Assembly (NCBI GenBank): GCA_035528295.1
Contig: DATKYY010000065.1
Coordinates: forward strand, 1-5,952
Reading direction: 5' to 3'
DNA: 5,952 nucleotides
Source of the DNA: G020353235 sp035528295
GTDB taxonomy: Bacteria; Chloroflexota; Dehalococcoidia; Dehalococcoidales; JAUYDJ01
Part shown: piece after piece, positions 5,899 to 5,952 of the stretch
How positions within the stretch are numbered: the first letter of the stretch is position 1
Layout: each line of letters starts with the position of its first letter
Position numbers and translations under genes: made by a program
The notes under the pieces: model-generated
What the model was told of the DNA's origin: nothing
The model's input: the letters and a program-made list of their open reading frames with translations, nothing else
Database searches by the model: none

Positions 5899-5952
5899 TC
5901 TCGCCCTGGTCGGTTTTATGGGGACGGGGAAAACAGCGGTGGCTAAGGCTCT
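5888..5952 (+). CDS. aroK: Shikimate kinase, N-terminal fragment (continues past window)
   Basis: Only the first 21 codons are visible, but they read LALVGFMGTGKTAVAKAL, the N-terminal strand and Walker A P-loop (GFMGTGKTA) typical of shikimate kinase, which phosphorylates shikimate with ATP. The gene overlaps aroE by 11 bases, with AAGG (5875-5878) nine bases upstream of ATG 5888. Its position directly after aroE supports the call. Another P-loop kinase cannot be excluded from the fragment alone. Confidence 0.88.
   Translation, partial: MKTSLALVGFMGTGKTAVAKA

Overview
The window holds two metabolic gene clusters, all on the + strand, separated by a 264-base regulatory gap. Coding density is high, genes abut or overlap, and there are no mobile elements, CRISPR arrays or RNA genes. 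The gene content (type I-beta DAHP synthase heading a compact aro operon, a zinc-ribbon threonine synthase, a stand-alone NIL-domain protein) suggests an anaerobic bacterium, plausibly Dehalococcoidia-like Chloroflexota. That placement is inference from general familiarity and has not been tested by search.

Bases 1-1971 carry an aspartate-family/sulfur amino-acid cluster. It contains the C-terminal part of a PLP-dependent cystathionine gamma-synthase/lyase family enzyme, a threonine synthase (thrC), and an 80-residue NIL-domain protein starting one base after the thrC stop. These fit the branch where activated homoserine goes either to threonine or to cystathionine/methionine.

Bases 1972-2235 are the most interesting part. 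A near-consensus sigma-70-type promoter (TTGACA, 17-base spacer, TATATT) is followed by a 26-codon leader ORF. Residues 4-14 of its peptide are nine aromatics (six Tyr, two Phe, one Trp) out of eleven. After it come RNA segments able to form either an antiterminator or an intrinsic-terminator-like hairpin, and then a strong Shine-Dalgarno for the DAHP synthase gene. This has the layout of a ribosome-mediated transcription attenuator sensing charged aromatic tRNAs, chiefly tRNA-Tyr, at the entry to the shikimate pathway.

Bases 2236-5952 carry the aro operon in exact reaction order: DAHP synthase (type I-beta, with an N-terminal regulatory domain), 3-dehydroquinate synthase (aroB), type I 3-dehydroquinate dehydratase (aroD), shikimate dehydrogenase (aroE) and the start of shikimate kinase (aroK). 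Every junction overlaps (8, 14, 8 and 11 bases), so translation is probably coupled. The first enzyme would be under feedback control through its N-terminal domain, and the whole operon under attenuation control through the aromatic leader.
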